From NCBI GenBank assembly GCA_948571325.1, contig CAOZKB010000044.1, positions 1 through 7,736 on the forward strand: a stretch of 7,736 nt of DNA, in the 5' to 3' direction. Of the stretch, positions 5,863 through 7,736 are shown in pieces. Source of the stretch: an uncultured Candidatus Saccharibacteria bacterium (GTDB lineage Bacteria > Patescibacteriota > Saccharimonadia > Saccharimonadales > Saccharimonadaceae). Position 1 is the stretch's first letter. The number at the start of each line of letters is the position of its first letter. A program made the position numbers and the translations under genes. A model generated the notes under the pieces. That model was not told the DNA's origin. It did no database searches and saw only the letters and a list, made by a program, of their open reading frames with translations.

Positions 5863-5993
5863 ATAATCTGGTCCTTGTTTAGATTAGTGTTTTTGAAATG
5901 AAATGTTGGTTTTCGACAAAATTTGACAAGCGGGCAAGAGAAACGATATTTTTCAGCTTAGATACCTGCCAAATTATGGCTCTAGGAGTCATT
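5863..5993 (-). promoter_or_regulatory. 5' leader of typA
   Basis: About 131 nt lie between the predicted start (near 5993) and the ATG. A small hairpin GGAG/CTCC (5999-5985) sits at the 5' end, and AAGGA lies about 10 bases before the ATG. No other strong structure or known riboswitch was seen. Confidence 0.4.
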
Positions 5994-5999
5994 ATCTCC

Positions 6000-6028
6000 A
6001 TTGTAGCACAGGTTATGGTTTTTGTCAA
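6000..6028 (-). promoter_or_regulatory. typA promoter, near-consensus sigma70
   Basis: The minus strand has a perfect -35 TTGACA (6028-6023), a 17-bp spacer and -10 TACAAT (6005-6000) with an extended TGC. It is the best promoter match in the window. Confidence 0.9.
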
Positions 6029-6104
6029 GAGGTTTACGGCGTCTTAACGAAATATTGGTTAATGTTATGATAATTTGGTGATTTTAGTCGCTTAGTTTGA
6101 TGAT

Positions 6105-7046
6105 TTAGACAACCTGTGGACGATGTTTTTTGCGACCATGGATGCGAAGGATAATCCAGAAAATTAGGAGAAAAATAAAAAACAGCATCAGAAGTACAAG
6201 CCAGATAGGACAAACAAAGACAAGTTGCTCAAAAGCGTGGTTTTCATCAAGAAAAGTAATCTCTTGACGAACGCGGAAGAGCCCGAGTGCTGGCGTGCCA
6301 TCCCAGCTGAGCTGGTTAAAGCGCGAGGTAGCTGGCAGAATTGGCGGACTAGAACTACCAGGCGTGGTACCATCATTAGCAACAGTTTCAGGGTTGATAA
6401 TCTCTTCGCCGGTGAAAAAATTCCAGATAGTCATCTTATGGCCAACACGAAAATCAATATTGCCATCGTTTTTGACGTTGGTCGTTACAATAATCGGCGA
6501 GCCAAGACGTAAAAATGGAATTGAGTGCGTCATAAGGAGTCCTATTTCGTGCGTTTCACCAGCGACATGGGCGTACAAAAGAGAGGCAATTTGATTGATA
6601 GCCTGGAAGGTAGCGGCAGCGTCAATACTGTCGCGCGTTTCAAAAATCACTGCAGCATATTGACCACCCGCCGGAGCATCATCGGGTACATCAATCCGAA
6701 AATTAACCAAAACTTCGGCATTCGGTTCAAGATGATATTCAGGAGATTCGAAGGTGATCCAATTATGCAGTTTTGTGTAGGAATTTTCCGTACTAAAATC
6801 TGGATCATAAGTATCGTTAAGAACCTGATACGGTCTAGCAAGTGGAGTAAAGCTAAAAGGCAATCGACCCACATTGCTCACTTTAATTTGCGCTTCAATC
6901 GATTCTCCCGGAATTAACTCAACTTCTTGATCAGCTGGGTTAACCTGAATAACAATATCACCCGGGCCAACTGCGCTCGCGGTGCCGCCAGAAAAACAGG
7001 CGACACAGAAAAAGCATAGACAAGTTAGAAATACTTTGCGAATCAT
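6105..7046 (-). CDS. DUF916/WxL-interacting-type surface protein with C-terminal membrane anchor
   Basis: Probable envelope protein facing outwards. The 313-residue product has a Sec signal peptide (basic MIRK, hydrophobic 5-19, cleavage likely after ASA at 23-25). An Ig-like region resembling the DUF916 or WxLIP peptidoglycan-binding domain follows (about 29-140), with the typical block LEPNAEVLVNFRIDVPDDAP (106-125) and then GGQYAAVIFE. A second beta domain (about 155-270) sits where the host-binding domain lies in WxL-interacting proteins. One membrane helix (about 276-300) and a basic cytoplasmic tail (RIHGRKKHR) close the protein, as in that family, whose members are about 330-350 residues. 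Its ATG overlaps the stop of the upstream secreted-protein gene (ATGA), so translation is probably coupled. The pair makes a surface operon. A true WxL partner is absent, so the family link is by architecture and motif. Confidence 0.85.
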   Translation of the reverse strand: MIRKVFLTCLCFFCVACFSGGTASAVGPGDIVIQVNPADQEVELIPGESIEAQIKVSNVGRLPFSFTPLARPYQVLNDTYDPDFSTENSYTKLHNWITFESPEYHLEPNAEVLVNFRIDVPDDAPAGGQYAAVIFETRDSIDAAATFQAINQIASLLYAHVAGETHEIGLLMTHSIPFLRLGSPIIVTTNVKNDGNIDFRVGHKMTIWNFFTGEEIINPETVANDGTTPGSSSPPILPATSRFNQLSWDGTPALGLFRVRQEITFLDENHAFEQLVFVCPIWLVLLMLFFIFLLIFWIILRIHGRKKHRPQVV

Positions 7047-7657
7047 TCCTTGATTGCGGCGGTCACGGTTACAGCAGTGGAGTAAGTGCCAGCTGGCAGG
7101 TTTGGACTAACCGTTACGCCAACTTTGAAATCAGTTTGGCGACCAGAACCCTCCGTGATAGGAGTGGCAGCGCCTTCGTAGAAGACGACTGGATTTTTTG
7201 TAATGGCAGTGTAGTCCGTGGCCTCGGCCATTTTAATCCCCCAGGCATTAGTACCAGGAGTTAAGGTGCTATTAGCAGGAATTAGATAGCCATCGCCACT
7301 GTCGTGCTGAAGGCTGGTATGCTCGGCACTGAGCGAAATAGTGTAATTGCGTGAGCTACGCACGGTGGCAGAGATATTACCAGTGGCAGTAGTGGACGGA
7401 TTAGCAGTAATGCGATCGGCCGAAGCGGCGTCAAGTACGAGTAATGAATTAACATTAAGGTTGACTTTGGTGCGACCATTATCGCTGGCAGGATTCTCAC
7501 ATTCTTTATGGTAATCTGGATCACCTGGTTTACCAAACTCTACGCATGGAAATGAAAAATTAGTAGCAGAAACATAAGAAGTGAGAGGCGTAGCAGCAAC
7601 CAATACGCTCATTAAGACGCCCGTACCGATCAATAACTTTTTGACTTTATTTTCCAT
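7043..7657 (-). CDS. Small secreted beta-rich surface protein
   Basis: Precise function unknown. The 204-residue product has a clear Sec signal peptide (basic MENKVKK, hydrophobic 8-24, cleavage likely after YVSA at 28-31) and no second membrane segment or LPxTG motif, so it is exported and held, if at all, by a partner. The mature part is rich in Thr, Ser, Ala and Asn with alternating hydrophobic positions. It ends in PNLPAGTYSTAVTVTAAIKE (185-204), a strand pattern common at the end of secreted Ig-like and WxL-type proteins, but it has no WxL motif pair. Cys38 and Cys53 are the only mature cysteines and could form a disulphide. AAGGA lies about 8 bases before the ATG. It is the first gene of an operon with the membrane-anchored DUF916-type protein, which suggests that the two bind each other. 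Confidence 0.85.
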   Translation of the reverse strand: MENKVKKLLIGTGVLMSVLVAATPLTSYVSATNFSFPCVEFGKPGDPDYHKECENPASDNGRTKVNLNVNSLLVLDAASADRITANPSTTATGNISATVRSSRNYTISLSAEHTSLQHDSGDGYLIPANSTLTPGTNAWGIKMAEATDYTAITKNPVVFYEGAATPITEGSGRQTDFKVGVTVSPNLPAGTYSTAVTVTAAIKE

Positions 7658-7701
7658 ATTATTATTCCTTTTTGTTTTGATACACGTCGTTCTGTAGTTT
7701 T

Positions 7702-7730
7702 ATATTACACCAAGTAACAATATTTGGCAA
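7702..7730 (-). promoter_or_regulatory. Promoter of the surface-protein operon
   Basis: The minus strand has -35 TTGCCA (7730-7725), a 17-bp spacer and -10 TAATAT (7707-7702). The start would fall near 7695, leaving a leader of about 38 nt. Confidence 0.65.
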
Positions 7731-7736
7731 GAGTTT

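Noticed and set aside
6029..6104. Terminator after the surface operon
   Set aside because: No GC stem with a T run was found on the minus strand between the operon and the typA promoter, so read-through is possible.
6525..6917. 130-codon plus-strand ORF antisense to the DUF916-type gene
   Set aside because: The opposite strand has a coherent signal peptide, domains and membrane anchor; this ORF has none.
7000..7046. Lipoprotein signal in the DUF916-type protein
   Set aside because: The segment CVAC lacks the usual Leu-type residue at position -3 of a lipobox, and ASA at 23-25 is a better signal peptidase I site; the C-terminal helix already anchors the protein.

Overview
The window looks like a small-genome bacterium of the Patescibacteria/CPR type, most likely Candidatus Saccharibacteria (TM7). 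This is inferred from the gene set: typA, murI and a TatD-type nuclease sit beside two lineage-specific unknowns and a secreted/membrane-anchored surface pair. Promoters are of ordinary sigma70 type and UGA is used as a stop, so the code is standard. No rRNA, tRNA, CRISPR array, transposase or phage gene was seen.

Layout: 1-242 is an intergenic region rich in inverted repeats, holding a leaderless murI promoter on + and a possible divergent structured transcript on -. murI (243-1100, +) is the only + strand gene. It converges on a minus-strand unit, tatD (2809-2054) followed by an unknown 292-residue protein (1975-1097), and the last 4 bases of the two units overlap. Next, all on the minus strand, come an unknown 217-residue gene (3600-2947) with its own promoter, long leader, strong Shine-Dalgarno and terminator; typA/bipA (5862-3916) with its own strong promoter; and a two-gene surface operon (7657-7043 and 7046-6105, joined by ATGA). 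The operon encodes a small secreted beta-rich protein and a DUF916/WxL-interacting-type membrane-anchored protein.

The most striking observation is in typA. An extra 126 bp (42 codons) lies inside the domain II beta-barrel region. It is GC-rich, built as a long nested inverted repeat, bounded by a 5-bp direct repeat and exactly in frame. Removing it returns a protein of 606 residues that lines up with ordinary BipA. This resembles the palindromic elements that insert in frame in Rickettsia and Wolbachia genes. murI also carries an extra segment of about 68 residues between two catalytic residues, and part of its DNA is an imperfect nested palindrome. Together they suggest a palindromic, protein-tolerated insertion element in this lineage, which is an inference.

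Functionally, murI supplies D-glutamate for peptidoglycan, typA acts on the ribosome, tatD is a metal-dependent nuclease, and the surface pair is probably displayed on the envelope, where an epibiont would contact its host. murI and tatD appear to be leaderless, while the other genes have Shine-Dalgarno sites.
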